A DNA stretch of 64,000 bases, from assembly GCA_964057225.1 (NCBI GenBank), contig CAXKVF010000072.1, positions 310,001 to 374,000 of the forward strand. Direction: 5' to 3'. The notes under the pieces were generated by a model that saw only the letters and a program-made list of their open reading frames with translations, had not been told where the DNA came from and searched no databases. Of the stretch, positions 10,376-25,511 are shown piece by piece. Position 1 is the first letter of the stretch. The number at the start of each line of letters is the position of its first letter. Both the position numbers and the translations under genes were made by a program. This stretch comes from Auanema rhodensis. Its lineage: Eukaryota > Nematoda > Chromadorea > Rhabditida > Rhabditidae.

Positions 10376-13300
10376 AAAACCGCATCTCTTTATCTTTCAC
10401 GTGAAGCGAGTTACATACCAAGTGCACATCACGTGTACATTTAATTAGCATAAATTAAAGTTCACGTAAATTTCAAAGTCATGGTTACCATGAACCAATA
10501 TCAATAAAAATTTGTTTTTAGACTAATATGGACATGGGGAATCTAATTTTGAAAACCGCATCTCTTTATCTTTCACGTGAAGCGAGTTACATACCAAGTG
10601 CACATCACGTGTACATTTAATTAGCATAAATTAAAGTTCACGTAAATTTCAAAGTCATGGTTACCATGAACCAATATCAATAAAAATTTGTTTTTAGACT
10701 AATATGGACATGGGGAATCTAATTTTGAAAACCGCATCTCTTTATCTTTCACGTGAAGCGAGTTACATACCAAGTGCACATCACGTGTACATTTAATTAG
10801 CATAAATTAAAGTTCACGTAAATTTCAAAGTCATGGTTACCATGAAGCAATATCAATAAAAATTTGTTTTTAGACTAATATGGACATGGGGAATCTAATT
10901 TTGAAAACCGCATCTCTTTATCTTTCACGTGAAGCGAGTTACATACCAAGTGCACATCACGTGTACATTTAATTAGCATAAATTAAAGTTCACGTAAATT
11001 TCAAAGTCATGGTTACCATGAACCAATATCAATAAAAATTTGTTTTTAGACTAATATGGACATGGGGAATCTAATTTTGAAAACCGCATCTCTTTATCTT
11101 TCACGTGAAGCGAGTTACATACCAAGTGCACATCACGTGTACATTTAATTAGCATAAATTAAAGTTCACGTAAATTTCAAAGTCATGGTTACCATGAAGC
11201 AATATCAATAAAAATTTGTTTTTAGACTAATATGGACATGGGGAATCTAATTTTGAAAACCGCATCTCTTTATCTTTCACGTGAAGCGAGTTACATACCA
11301 AGTGCACATCACGTGTACATTTAATTAGCATAAATTAAAGTTCACGTAAATTTCAAAGTCATGGTTACCATGAAGCAATATCAATAAAAATTTGTTTTTA
11401 GACTAATATGGACATGGGGAATCTAATTTTGAAAACCGCATCTCTTTATCTTTCACGTGAAGCGAGTTACATACCAAGTGCACATCACGTGTACATTTAA
11501 TTAGCATAAATTAAAGTTCACGTAAATTTTAAAGTCATGGTTACCATGAACCAATATCAATAAAAATTTGTTTTTAGACTAATATGGACATGGGGAATCT
11601 AATTTTGAAAACCGCATCTCTTTATCTTTCACGTGAAGCGAGTTACATACCAAGTGCACATCACGTGTACATTTAATTAGCATAAATTAAAGTTCACGTA
11701 AATTTCAAAGTCATGGTTACCATGAACCAATATCAATAAAAATTTGTTTTTAGACTAATATGGACATGGGGAATCTAATTTTGAAAACCGCATCTCTTTA
11801 TCTTTCACGTGAAGCGAGTTACATACCAAGTGCACATCACGTGTACATTTAATTAGCATAAATTAAAGTTCACGTAAATTTCAAAGTCATGGTTACCATG
11901 AACCAATATCAATAAAAATTTGTTTTTAGACTAATATGGACATGGGGAATCTAATTTTGAAAACCGCATATCTTTATCTTTCACGTGAAGCGAGTTACAT
12001 ACCAAGTGCACATCACGTGTACATTTAATTAGCATAAATTAAAGTTCACGTAAAATTTAAAGTCATGGTTACCATGAAGCAATATCAATAAAAATTTGTT
12101 TTTAGACTAATATGGACATGGGGAATCTAATTTTGAAAACCGCATCTCTTTATCTTTCACGTGAAGCGAGTTACATACCAAGTGCACATCACGTGTACAT
12201 TTAATTAGCATAAATTAAAGTTCACGTAAATTTCAAAGTCATGGTTACCATGAAGCAATATCAATAAAAATTTGTTTTTAGACTAATATGGACATGGGGA
12301 ATCTAATTTTGAAAACCGCATCTCTTTATCTTTCACGTGAAGCGAGTTACATACCAAGTGCACATCACGTGTACATTTAATTAGCATAAATTAAAGTTCA
12401 CGTAAATTTCAAAGTCATGGTTACCATGAACCAATATCAATAAAAATTTGTTTTTAGACTAATATGGACATGGGGAATCTAATTTTGAAAACCGCATCTC
12501 TTTATCTTTCACGTGAAGCGAGTTACATACCAAGTGCACATCACGTGTACATTTAATTAGCATAAATTAAAGTTCACGTAAATTTCAAAGTCATGGTTAC
12601 CATGAAGCAATATCAATAAAAATTTGTTTTTCGACTAATATGGACATGGAGAATCTAATTTTGAAAACCGCATTTCTTTATCTTTCACGTGAAGCGAGTT
12701 ACATACCAAGTGCACATCACGTGTACATTTAATTAGCATAAATTAAAGTTCACGTAAATTTCAAAGTCATGGTTACCATGCACCAATATCAATAAAAATT
12801 TGTTTTTAGACTAATATGGACATGGGGAATCTAATTTTGAAAACCGCATCTCTTTATCTTTCACGTGAAGCGAGTTACATACCAAGTGCACATCACGTGT
12901 ACATTTAATTAGCATAAATTAAAGTTCACGTAAATTTCAAAGTCATGGTTACCATGAAGCAATATCAATACAAATTTGTTTTTAGACTAATATGGACATG
13001 GGGAATCTAATTTTGAAAACCGCATCTCTTTATCTTTCACGTGAAGCGAGTTACATACCAAGTGCACATCACGTGTACATTTAATTAGCATAAATTAAAG
13101 TTCACGTAAATTTTAAAGTCATGGTTACCATGAACCAATATCAATAAAAATTTGTTTTTAGACTAATATGGACATGGGGAATCTAATTTTGAAAACCGCA
13201 TCTCTTTATCTTTCACGTGAAGCGAGTTACATACCAAGTGCACATCACGTGTACATTTAATTAGCATAAATTAAAGTTCACGTAAATTTCAAAGTCATGG

Positions 13301-16183
13301 TTACCATGAACCAATGTCAATAAAAATTTGTTTTTAGACTAATATGGACATGGGGAATCTAATTTTGAAAACCGCATCTCTTTATCTTTCACGTGAAGCG
13401 AGTTACATACCAAGTGCACATCACGTGTACATTTAATTAGCATAAATTAAAGTTCACGTAAATTTCAAAGTCATGGTTACTATGAAGCAATATCAATAAA
13501 AATTTGTTTTTAGACTAATATGGACATGGGGAATCTAATTTTGAAAACCGCATCTCTTTATCTTTCACGTGAAGCGAGTTACATACCAAGTGCACATCAC
13601 GTGTACATTTAATTAGCATAAATTAAAGTTCACGTAAATTTCAAAGTCATGGTTACCATGAACCAATATCAATAAAAATTTGTTTTTAGACTAATATGGA
13701 CATGGGGAATCTAATTTTGAAAACCGCATCTCTTTATCTTTCACGTGAAGCGAGTTACATACCAAGTGCACATCACGTGTACATTTAATTAGCATAAATT
13801 AAAGTTCACGTAAATTTCAAAGTCATGGTTACCATGAAGCAATATCAATAAAAATTTGTTTTTCGACTAATATGGACATGGAGAATCTAATTTTGAAAAC
13901 CGCATTTCTTTATCTTTCACGTGAAGCGAGTTACATACCAAGTGCACATCACGTGTACATTTAATTAGCATAAATTAAAGTTCACGTAAATTTCAAAGTC
14001 ATGGTTACCATGCACCAATATCAATAAAAATTTGTTTTTAGACTAATATGGACATGGGGAATCTAATTTTGAAAACCGCATCTCTTTATCTTTCACGTGA
14101 AGCGAGTTACATACCAAGTGCACATCACGTGTACATTTAATTAGCATAAATTAAAGTTCACGTAAATTTCAAAGTCATGGTTACCATGAAGCAATATCAA
14201 TAAAAATTTGTTTTTAGACTAATATGGACATGGGGAATCTAATTTTGAAAACCGCATCTCTTTATCTTTCACGTGAAGCGAGTTACATACCAAGTGCACA
14301 TCACGTGTACATTTAATTAGCATAAATTAAAGTTCACGTAAATTTTAAAGTCATGGTTACCATGAACCAATATCAATAAAAATTTGTTTTTAGACTAATA
14401 TGGACATGGGGAATCTAATTTTGAAAACCGCATCTCTTTATCTTTCACGTGAAGCGAGTTACATACCAAGTGCACATCACGTGTACATTTAATTAGCATA
14501 AATTAAAGTTCACGTAAATTTCAAAGTCATGGTTACCATGAACCAATATCAATAAAAATTTGTTTTTAGACTAATATGGACATGGGGAATCTAATTTTGA
14601 AAACCGCATCTCTTTATCTTTCACGTGAAGCGAGTTACATACCAAGTGCACATCACGTGTACATTTAATTATCATAAATTAAAGTTCACGTAAATTTCAA
14701 AGTCATGGTTACCATGAACCAATATCAATAAAAATTTGTTTTTAGACTAATATGGACATGGGGAATCTAATTTTGAAAACCGCATCTCTTTATCTTTCAC
14801 GTGAAGCGAGTTACATACCAAGTGCACATCACGTGTACATTTAATTAGCATAAATTAAAGTTCACGTAAATTTCAAAGTCATGGTTACCATGAACCAATA
14901 TCAATAAAAATTTGGTTTTAGACTAATATGGACATGGGGAATCTAATTTTGAAAACCGCATCTCTTTATCTTTCACGTGAAGCGAGTTACATACCAAGTG
15001 CACATCACGTGTACATTTAATTAGCATAAATTAAAGTTCACGTAAATTTCAAAGTCATGGTTACCATGAAGCAATATCAATAAAAATTTGTTTTTAGACT
15101 AATATGGACATGGGGAATCTAATTTTGAAAACCGCATCTCTTTATCTTTCACGTGAAGCGAGTTACATACCAAGTGCACATCACGTGTACATTTAATTAG
15201 CATAAATTAAAGTTCACGTAAATTTCAAAGTCATGGTTACCATGAACCAATATCAATAAAAATTTGTTTTTAGACTAATATGGACATGGGGAATCTAATT
15301 TTGAAAACCGCATCTCTTTATCTTTCACGTGAAGCGAGTTACATACCAAGTGCACATCACGTGTACATTTAATTATCATAAATTAAAGTTCACGTAAATT
15401 TCAAAGTCATGGTTACCATGAACCAATATCAATAAAAATTTGTTTTTAGACTAATATGGACATGGGGAATCTAATTTTGAAAACCGCATCTCTTTATCTT
15501 TCACGTGAAGCGAGTTACATACCAAGTGCACATCACGTGTACATTTAATTAGCATAAATTAAAGTTCACGTAAATTTCAAAGTCATGGTTACCATGAACC
15601 AATGTCAATAAAAATTTGTTTTTAGACTAATATGGACATGGGGAATCTAATTTTGAAAACCGCATCTCTTTATCTTTCACGTGAAGCGAGTTACATACCA
15701 AGTGCACATCACGTGTACATTTAATTAGCATAAATTAAAGTTCACGTAAATTTCAAAGTCATGGTTACCATGAACCAATATCAATAAAAATTTGTTTTTA
15801 GACTAATATGGACATGGGGAATCTAATTTTGAAAACCGCATCTCTTTATCTTTCACGTGAAGCGAGTTACATACCAAGTGCACATCACGTGTACATTTAA
15901 TTAGCATAAATTAAAGTTCACGTAAATTTCAAAGTCATGGTTACCATGAACCAATATCAATAAAAATTTGTTTTTAGACTAATATGGACATGGGGAATCT
16001 AATTTTGAAAACCGCATCTCTTTATCTTTCACGTGAAGCGAGTTACATACCAAGTGCACATCACGTGTACATTTAATTAGCATAAATTAAAGTTCACGTA
16101 AATTTCAAAGTCATGGTTACCATGAACCAATGTCAATAAAAATTTGTTTTTAGACTAATATGGACATGGGGAATCTAATTTTG
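10200..16183. repeat. Large duplicated block, right copy (34 monomers)
   Basis: This is the second copy of 1-5984. All 34 units match the left copy in order of tag triplets and rare variants. It keeps the common TTTTTAGAC at about 12982 where the left copy has TTTTAAGAC. The match ends at the next unit: 16184 has TTACTATGAAG where 5985 has TTACCATGAAC. Confidence 0.93.
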
Positions 16184-17415
16184 AAAACCGCATCTCTTTA
16201 TCTTTCACGTGAAGCGAGTTACATACCAAGTGCACATCACGTGTACATTTAATTAGCATAAATTAAAGTTCACGTAAATTTCAAAGTCATGGTTACTATG
16301 AAGCAATATCAATAAAAATTTGTTTTTAGACTAATATGGACATGGGGAATCTAATTTTGAAAACCGCATCTCTTTATCTTTCACGTGAAGCGAGTTACAT
16401 ACCAAGTGCACATCACGTGTACATTTAATTAGCATAAATTAAAGTTCACGTAAATTTCAAAGTCATGGTTACCATGCACCAATATCAATAAAAATTTGTT
16501 TTTAGACTAATATGGACATGGGGAATCTAATTTTGAAAACCGCATCTCTTTATCTTTCACGTGAAGCGAGTTACATACCAAGTGCACATCACGTGTACAT
16601 TTAATTAGTATAAATTAAAGTTCACGTAAATTTCAAAGTCATGGTTACTATGAAGCAATATCAATAAAAATTTGTTTTTAGACTAATATGGACATGGGGA
16701 ATCTAATTTTGAAAACCGCATCTCTTTATCTTTCACGTGAAGCGAGTTACATACCAAGTGCACATCACGTGTACATTTAATTAGCATAAATTAAAGTTCA
16801 CGTAAATTTCAAAGTCATGGTTACCATGCACCAATATCAATAAAAATTTGTTTTTAGACTAATATGGACATGGGGAATCTAATTTTGAAAACCGCATCTC
16901 TTTATCTTTCACGTGAAGCGAGTTACATACCAAGTGCACATCACGTGTACATTTAATTAGCATAAATTAAAGTTCACGTAAATTTCAAAGTCATGGTTAC
17001 CATGAAGCAATATCAATAAAAATTTGTTTTTAGACTAATATGGACATGGGGAATCTAATTTTGAAAACCGCATCTCTTTATCTTTCACGTGAAGCGAGTT
17101 ACATACCAAGTGCACATCACGTGTACATTTAATTATCATAAATTAAAGTTCACGTAAATTTTAAAGTCATGGTTACCATGAACCAATATCAATAAAAATT
17201 TGTTTTTAGACTAATATGGACATGGGGAATCTAATTTTGAAAACCGCATCTCTTTATCTTTCACGTGAAGCGAGTTACATACCAAGTGCACATCACGTGT
17301 ACATTTAATTAGCATAAATTAAAGTTCACGTAAATTTCAAAGTCATGGTTACCATGAACCAATATCAATAAAAATTTGTTTTTAGACTAATATGGACATG
17401 GGGAATCTAATTTTG

Positions 17416-18295
17416 AAAACCGCATCTCTTTATCTTTCACGTGAAGCGAGTTACATACCAAGTGCACATCACGTGTACATTTAATTATCATAAATTAAAG
17501 TTCACGTAAATTTCAAAGTCATGGTTACCATGAACCAATATCAATAAAAATTTGTTTTTAGACTAATATGGACATGGGGAATCTAATTTTGAAAACCGCA
17601 TCTCTTTATCTTTCACGTGAAGCGAGTTACATACCAAGTGCACATCACGTGTACATTTAATTAGCATAAATTAAAGTTCACGTAAATTTCAAAGTCATGG
17701 TTACCATGAACCAATATCAATAAAAATTTGTTTTTAGACTAATATGGACATGGGGAATCTAATTTTGAAAACCGCATCTCTTTATCTTTCACGTGAAGCG
17801 AGTTACATACCAAGTGCACATCACGTGTACATTTAATTAGCATAAATTAAAGTTCACGTAAATTTCAAAGTCATGGTTACCATGAAGCAATATCAATAAA
17901 AATTTGTTTTTAGACTAATATGGACATGGGGAATCTAATTTTGAAAACCGCATCTCTTTATCTTTCACGTGAAGCGAGTTACATACCAAGTGCACATCAC
18001 GTGTACATTTAATTAGCATAAATTAAAGTTCACGTAAATTTCAAAGTCATGGTTACCATGAACCAATATCAATAAAAATTTGTTTTTAGACTAATATGGA
18101 CATGGGGAATCTAATTTTGAAAACCGCATCTCTTTATCTTTCACGTGAAGCGAGTTACATACCAAGTGCACATCACGTGTACATTTAATTATCATAAATT
18201 AAAGTTCACGTAAATTTCAAAGTCATGGTTACCATGAACCAATATCAATAAAAATTTGTTTTTAGACTAATATGGACATGGGGAATCTAATTTTG
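17416..18295. repeat. Partial copy of the 14600-15479 marker series
   Basis: Five units carry TATCAT, plain AAC, AAG, AAC, TATCAT, the same order as 14600-15479 and 4401-5280, at an offset of 2,816 bp (16 units) from the nearer copy. The TTTGG marker of those copies is absent here. The unit before it, at 17064, combines TATCAT with AAATTTTAAAG, which are on separate units elsewhere, suggesting exchange within the series. Confidence 0.7.
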
Positions 18296-19527
18296 AAAAC
18301 CGCATCTCTTTATCTTTCACGTGAAGCGAGTTACATACCAAGTGCACATCACGTGTACATTTAATTAGCATAAATTAAAGTTCACGTAAATTTCAAAGTC
18401 ATGGTTACCATGAACCAATATCAATAAAAATTTGTTTTTAGACTAATATGGACATGGGGAATCTAATTTTGAAAACCGCATCTCTTTATCTTTCACGTGA
18501 AGCGAGTTACATACCAAGTGCACATCACGTGTACATTTAATTAGCATAAATTAAAGTTCACGTAAATTTCAAAGTCATGGTTACCATGAACCAATGTCAA
18601 TAAAAATTTGTTTTTAGACTAATATGGACATGGGGAATCTAATTTTGAAAACCGCATCTCTTTATCTTTCACGTGAAGCGAGTTACATACCAAGTGCACA
18701 TCACGTGTACATTTAATTAGCATAAATTAAAGTTCACGTAAATTTCAAAGTCATGGTTACTATGAAGCAATATCAATAAAAATTTGTTTTTAGACTAATA
18801 TGGACATGGGGAATCTAATTTTGAAAACCGCATCTCTTTATCTTTCACGTGAAGCGAGTTACATACCAAGTGCACATCACGTGTACATTTAATTAGCATA
18901 AATTAAAGTTCACGTAAATTTCAAAGTCATGGTTACCATGCACCAATATCAATAAAAATTTGTTTTTAGACTAATATGGACATGGGGAATCTAATTTTGA
19001 AAACCGCATCTCTTTATCTTTCACGTGAAGCGAGTTACATACCAAGTGCACATCACGTGTACATTTAATTAGCATAAATTAAAGTTCACGTAAATTTCAA
19101 AGTCATGGTTACCATGCACCAATATCAATAAAAATTTGTTTTTAGACTAATATGGACATGGGGAATCTAATTTTGAAAACCGCATCTCTTTATCTTTCAC
19201 GTGAAGCGAGTTACATACCAAGTGCACATCACGTGTACATTTAATTAGCATAAATTAAAGTTCACGTAAATTTCAAAGTCATGGTTACCATGAACCAATA
19301 TCAATAAAAATTTGTTTTTAGACTAATATGGACATGGGGAATCTAATTTTGAAAACCGCATCTCTTTATCTTTCACGTGAAGCGAGTTACATACCAAGTG
19401 CACATCACGTGTACATTTAATTAGCATAAATTAAAGTTCACGTAAATTTCAAAGTCATGGTTACCATGCACCAATATCAATAAAAATTTGTTTTTAGACT
19501 AATATGGACATGGGGAATCTAATTTTG

Positions 19528-21639
19528 AAAACCGCATCTCTTTATCTTTCACGTGAAGCGAGTTACATACCAAGTGCACATCACGTGTACATTTAATTAG
19601 CATAAATTAAAGTTCACGTAAATTTCAAAGTCATGGTTACCTTGCACCAATATCAATAAAAATTTGTTTTTAGACTAATATGGACATGGGGAATCTAATT
19701 TTGAAAACCGCATCTCTTTATCTTTCACGTGAAGCGAGTTACATACCAAGTGCACATCACGTGTACATTTAATTAGCATAAATTAAAGTTCACGTAAATT
19801 TCAAAGTCATGGTTACCATGAACCAATATCAATAAAAATTTGTTTTTAGACTAATATGGACATGGGGAATCTAATTTTGAAAACCGCATCTCTTCATCTT
19901 TCACGTGAAGCGAGTTACATACCAAGTGCACATCACGTGTACATTTAATTAGCATAAATTAAAGTTCACGTAAATTTCAAAGTCATGGTTACCATGCACC
20001 AATATCAATAAAAATTTGTTTTTAGACTAATATGGACATGGGGAATCTAATTTTGAAAACCGCATCTCTTTATCTTTCACGTGAAGCGAGTTACATACCA
20101 AGTGCACATCACGTGTACATTTAATTAGCATAAATTAAAGTTCACGTAAAATTCAAAGTCATGGTTACCATGAACCAATATCAATAAAAATTTGTTTTTA
20201 GACTAATATGGACATGGGGAATCTAATTTTGAAAACCGCATCTCTTTATCTTTCACGTGAAGCGAGTTACATACCAAGTGCACATCACGTGTACATTTAA
20301 TTAGCATAAATTAAAGTTCACGTAAAATTCAAAGTCATGGTTACCATGCACCAATATCAATAAAAATTTGTTTTTAGACTAATATGCACATGGGGAATCT
20401 AATTTTGAAAACCGCATCTCTTTATCTTTCACGTGAAGCGAGTTACATACCAAGTGCACATCACGTGTACATTTAATTAGCATAAATTAAAGTTCACGTA
20501 AATTTCAAAGTCATGGTTACCATGCACCAATATCAATAAAAATTTGTTTTTAGACTAATATGGACATGGGGAATCTAATTTTGAAAACCGCATCTCTTTA
20601 TCTTTCACGTGAAGCGAGTTACATACCAAGTGCACATCACGTGTACATTTAATTAGCATAAATTAAAGTTCACGTAAATTTCAAAGTCATGGTTACCTTG
20701 CACCAATATCAATAAAAATTTGTTTTTAGACTAATATGGACATGGGGAATCTAATTTTGAAAACCGCATCTCTTTATCTTTCACGTGAAGCGAGTTACAT
20801 ACCAAGTGCACATCACGTGTACATTTAATTAGCATAAATTAAAGTTCACGTAAATTTCAAAGTCATGGTTACCATGAACCAATATCAATAAAAATTTGTT
20901 TTTAGACTAATATGGACATGGGGAATCTAATTTTGAAAACCGCATCTCTTCATCTTTCACGTGAAGCGAGTTACATACCAAGTGCACATCACGTGTACAT
21001 TTAATTAGCATAAATTAAAGTTCACGTAAATTTCAAAGTCATGGTTACCATGCACCAATATCAATAAAAATTTGTTTTTAGACTAATATGGACATGGGGA
21101 ATCTAATTTTGAAAACCGCATCTCTTTATCTTTCACGTGAAGCGAGTTACATACCAAGTGCACATCACGTGTACATTTAATTAGCATAAATTAAAGTTCA
21201 CGTAAAATTCAAAGTCATGGTTACCATGAACCAATATCAATAAAAATTTGTTTTTAGACTAATATGGACATGGGGAATCTAATTTTGAAAACCGCATCTC
21301 TTTATCTTTCACGTGAAGCGAGTTACATACCAAGTGCACATCACGTGTACATTTAATTAGCATAAATTAAAGTTCACGTAAAATTCAAAGTCATGGTTAC
21401 CATGCACCAATATCAATAAAAATTTGTTTTTAGACTAATATGCACATGGGGAATCTAATTTTGAAAACCGCATCTCTTTATCTTTCACGTGAAGCGAGTT
21501 ACATACCAAGTGCACATCACGTGTACATTTAATTAGCATAAATTAAAGTTCACGTAAATTTCAAAGTCATGGTTACCATGCACCAATATCAATAAAAATT
21601 TGTTTTTAGACTAATATGGACATGGGGAATCTAATTTTG
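19528..21639. repeat. 6-monomer higher-order repeat, two tandem copies
   Basis: The segment 19528-20583 is followed directly by 20584-21639, an offset of 1,056 bp (6 units). Ordered markers in both are CCTTGCACC, AAC, CTTCATC, GTAAAATTC with AAC, GTAAAATTC with CAC and ATGCACATGGG, then plain CAC. I saw no difference between the copies. The flanking units (19352 and 21640) fit only one step further or not at all. Confidence 0.92.
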
Positions 21640-22519
21640 AAAACCGCATCTCTTTATCTTTCACGTGAAGCGAGTTACATACCAAGTGCACATCACGTGT
21701 ACATTTAATTAGCATAAATTAAAGTTCACGTAAATTTCAAAGTCATGGTTACCATGTACCAATATCAATAAAAATTTGTTTTTAGACTAATATGGACATG
21801 AGGAATCTAATTTTGAAAACCGCATCTCTTTATCTTTCACGTGAAGCGAGTTACATACCAAGTGCACATCACGTGTACATTTAATTAGCATAAATTAAAG
21901 TTCACGTAAATTTCAAAGTCATGGTTACCATGAACCAATATCAATAAAAATTTGTTTTTAGACTAATATGGACATGTTGAATCTAATTTTGAAAACCGCA
22001 TCTCTTTATCTTTCACGTGAAGCGAGTTACATACCAAGTGCACATCACGTGTACATTTAATTAGCATAAATTAAAGTTCACGTAAATTTCAAAGTCATGG
22101 TTACCATGAAGCAATATCAATAAAAATTTGTTTTTAGACTAATATGGACATGGGGAATCTAATTTTGAAAACCGCTTCTCTTTATCTTTCACGTGAAGCG
22201 AGTTACATACCAAGTGCACATCACGTGTACATTTAATTAGCATAAATTAAAGTTCACGTAAATTTCAAAGTCATGGTTACCATGAAGCAATATCAATAAA
22301 AATTTGTTTTTAGACTAATATGGACATGAAGAATCTAATTTTGAAAACCGCATCTCTTTATCTTTCACGTGAAGCGAGTTACATACCAAGTGCACATCAC
22401 GTGTACATTTAATTAGCATAAATTAAAGTTCACGTAAATTTCAAAGTCATGGTTACCATGAACCAATATCAATAAAAATTTGTTTTTAGACTAATATGGA
22501 CATGGGGAATCTAATTTTG
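21640..22519. repeat. Single-copy variant units and a relic of the 6.2-7.0 kb series
   Basis: The unit at 21640 has the rare tag TAC with CATGAGG, and the unit at 21816 has CATGTTGA, neither seen elsewhere. They are followed by AAG, then CGCTTCTC with AAG and CATGAAGAAT at 22168, matching the order at 6513-6864 and 8792-9143. This suggests an older copy of that series whose neighbours have changed. Confidence 0.65.
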
Positions 22520-23047
22520 AAAACCGCATCTCTTTATCTTTCACGTGAAGCGAGTTACATACCAAGTGCACATCACGTGTACATTTAATTAGCATAAATT
22601 AAAGTTCACGTAAATTTCAAAGTCATGGTTACCATGAACCAATATCAATAAAAATTTGTTTTTAGACTAATATGGACATGGGTAATCTAATTTTGAAAAC
22701 CGCATCTCTTTATCTTTCACGTGAAGCGAGTTACATACCAAGTGCACATCACGTGTACATTTAATTAGCATAAATTAAAGTTCACGTAAATTTCAAAGTC
22801 ATGGTTACCATGCACCAATATCAATAAAAATTTGTTTTTAGACTAATATGGACATGGGGAATCTAATTTTGAAAACCGCATCTCTTTATCTTTCACGTGA
22901 AGCGAGTTACATACCAAGTGCACATCACGTGTACATTTAATTAGCATAAATTAAAGTTCACGTAAATTTCAAAGTTATGGTTACCATGCACCAATATCAA
23001 TAAAAATTTGTTTTTAGACTAATATGGACATGGGGAATCTAATTTTG

Positions 23048-24103
23048 AAAACCGCATCTCTTTATCTTTCACGTGAAGCGAGTTACATACCAAGTGCACA
23101 TCACGTGTACATTTAATTAGCATAAATTAAAGTTCACGTAAATTTCAAAGTCATAGTTACCATGAACCAATATCAATAAAAATTTGTTTTTAGACTAATA
23201 TGGACATGGGGAATCTAATTTTGAAAACCGCATCTCTTTATCTTTCACGTGAAGCGAGTTACATACCAAGTACACATCACGTGTACATTTAATTAGCATA
23301 AATTAAAGTTCACGTAAATTTCAAAGTCATGGTTACCATGAACCAATATCAATAAAAATTTGTTTTTAGACTAATATGCACATGGGGAATCTAATTTTGA
23401 AAACCGCATCTCTTTATCTTTCACGTGAAGCGAGTTACATACCAAGTGCACATCACGTGTACATTTAATTAGCATAAATTAAAGTTCACGTAAATTTCAA
23501 AGTCATGGTTACCATGAACCAATATCAATAAAAATTTGTTTTTAGACTAATATGGACATGGGGAATCTAATTTTGAAAACCGCATCTCTTTATCTTTCAC
23601 GTGAAGCGAGTTACATACCAAGTGCACATCACGTGTACATTTAATTAGCATAAATTAAAGTTCACGTAAATTTCAAAGTCATGGTTACCATGAAGCAATA
23701 TCAATAAAAATTTGTTTTTAGACTAATATGGACATGGGGAATCTAATTTTGAAAACCGCTTCTCTTTATCTTTCACGTGAAGCGAGTTACATACCAAGTG
23801 CACATCACGTGTACATTTAATTAGCATAAATTAAAGTTCACGTAAATTTCAAAGTCATGGTTACCATGAACCAATATCAATAAAAATTTGTTTTTAGACT
23901 AATATGGACATGGGTAATCTAATTTTGAAAACCGCATCTCTTTATCTTTCACGTGAAGCGAGTTACATACCAAGTGCACATCACGTGTACATTTAATTAG
24001 CATAAATTAAAGTTCACGTAAATTTCAAAGTCATTGTTACCATGCACCAATATCAATAAAAATTTGTTTTTAGACTAATATGGACATGGGGAATCTAATT
24101 TTG
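23048..24103. repeat. 6-monomer segment of a 14-monomer-offset duplication, left copy
   Basis: Markers in order are CATAGTTACC, CAAGTACACATC with ATGCACATGGG, plain AAC, AAG, CGCTTCTC with CATGGGTAAT, and TCATTGTTACC with CAC. The same order occurs at 25512-26567, an offset of 2,464 bp (14 units). The series from 23400 also recurs in altered form at 24280-24983, offset 5 units. Confidence 0.88.
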
Positions 24104-25511
24104 AAAACCGCATCTCTTTATCTTTCACGTGAAGCGAGTTACATACCAAGTGCACATCACGTGTACATTTAATTAGCATAAATTAAAGTTCACGTAAATT
24201 TCAAAGTCATGGTTACCATGAACCAATATCAATAAAAATTTGTTTTTAGACTAATATGGACATGGGTAATCTAATTTTGAAAACCGCATCTCTTTATCTT
24301 TCACGTGAAGCGAGTTACATACCAAGTGCACATCACGTGTACATTTAATTAGCATAAATTAAAGTTCACGTAAATTTCAAAGTCATGGTTACCATGAACC
24401 AATATCAATAAAAATTTGTTTTTAGACTAATATGGACATGGGGAATCTAATTTTGAAAACCGCATCTCTTTATCTTTCACGTGAAGCGAGTTACATACCA
24501 AGTGCACATCACGTGTACATTTAATTAGCATAAATTAAAGTTCACGTAAATTTCAAAGTCATGGTTACCATGAAGCAATATCAATAAAAATTTGTTTTTA
24601 GACTAATATGGACATGGGGAATCTAATTTTGAAAACCGCTTCTCTTTATCTTTCACGTGAAGCGAGTTACATACCAAGTGCACATCACGTGTACATTTAA
24701 TTAGCATAAATTAAAGTTCACGTAAATTTCAAAGTTATGGTTACCATGCACCAATATCAATAAAAATTTGTTTTTAGACTAATATGGACATGGGTAATCT
24801 AATTTTGAAAACCGCATCTCTTTATCTTTCACGTGAAGCGAGTTACATACCAAGTGCACATCACGTGTACATTTAATTAGCATAAATTAAAGTTCACGTA
24901 AATTTCAAAGTCATTGTTACCATGCACCAATATCAATAAAAATTTGTTTTTAGACTAATATGGACATGGGGAATCTAATTTTGAAAACCGCATCTCTTTA
25001 TCTTTCACGTGAAGCGAGTTACATACCAAGTGCACATCACGTGTACATTTAATTAGCATAAATTAAAGTTCACGTAAATTTCAAAGTCATGGTTACCTTG
25101 AACCAATATCAATAAAAATTTGTTTTTAGACTAATATGGACATGGGGAATCTAATTTTGAAAACCGCATCTCTTTATCTTTCACGTGAAGCGAGTTACAT
25201 ACCAAGTGCACATCACGTGTACATTTAATTAGCATAAATTAAAGTTCACGTAAATTTCAAAGTCATGGTTACCATGAACCAATATCAATAAAAATTTGTT
25301 TTTAGACTAATATGGACATGGGGAATCTAATTTTGAAAACCGCATCTCTTTATCTTTCACGTGAAGCGAGTTACATACCAAGTGCACATCACGTGTACAT
25401 TTAATTAGCATAAATTAAAGTTCACGTAAATTTCAAAGTCATGGTTACCATGAACCAATATCAATAAAAATTTGTTTTTAGACTAATATGGACATGGGGA
25501 ATCTAATTTTG

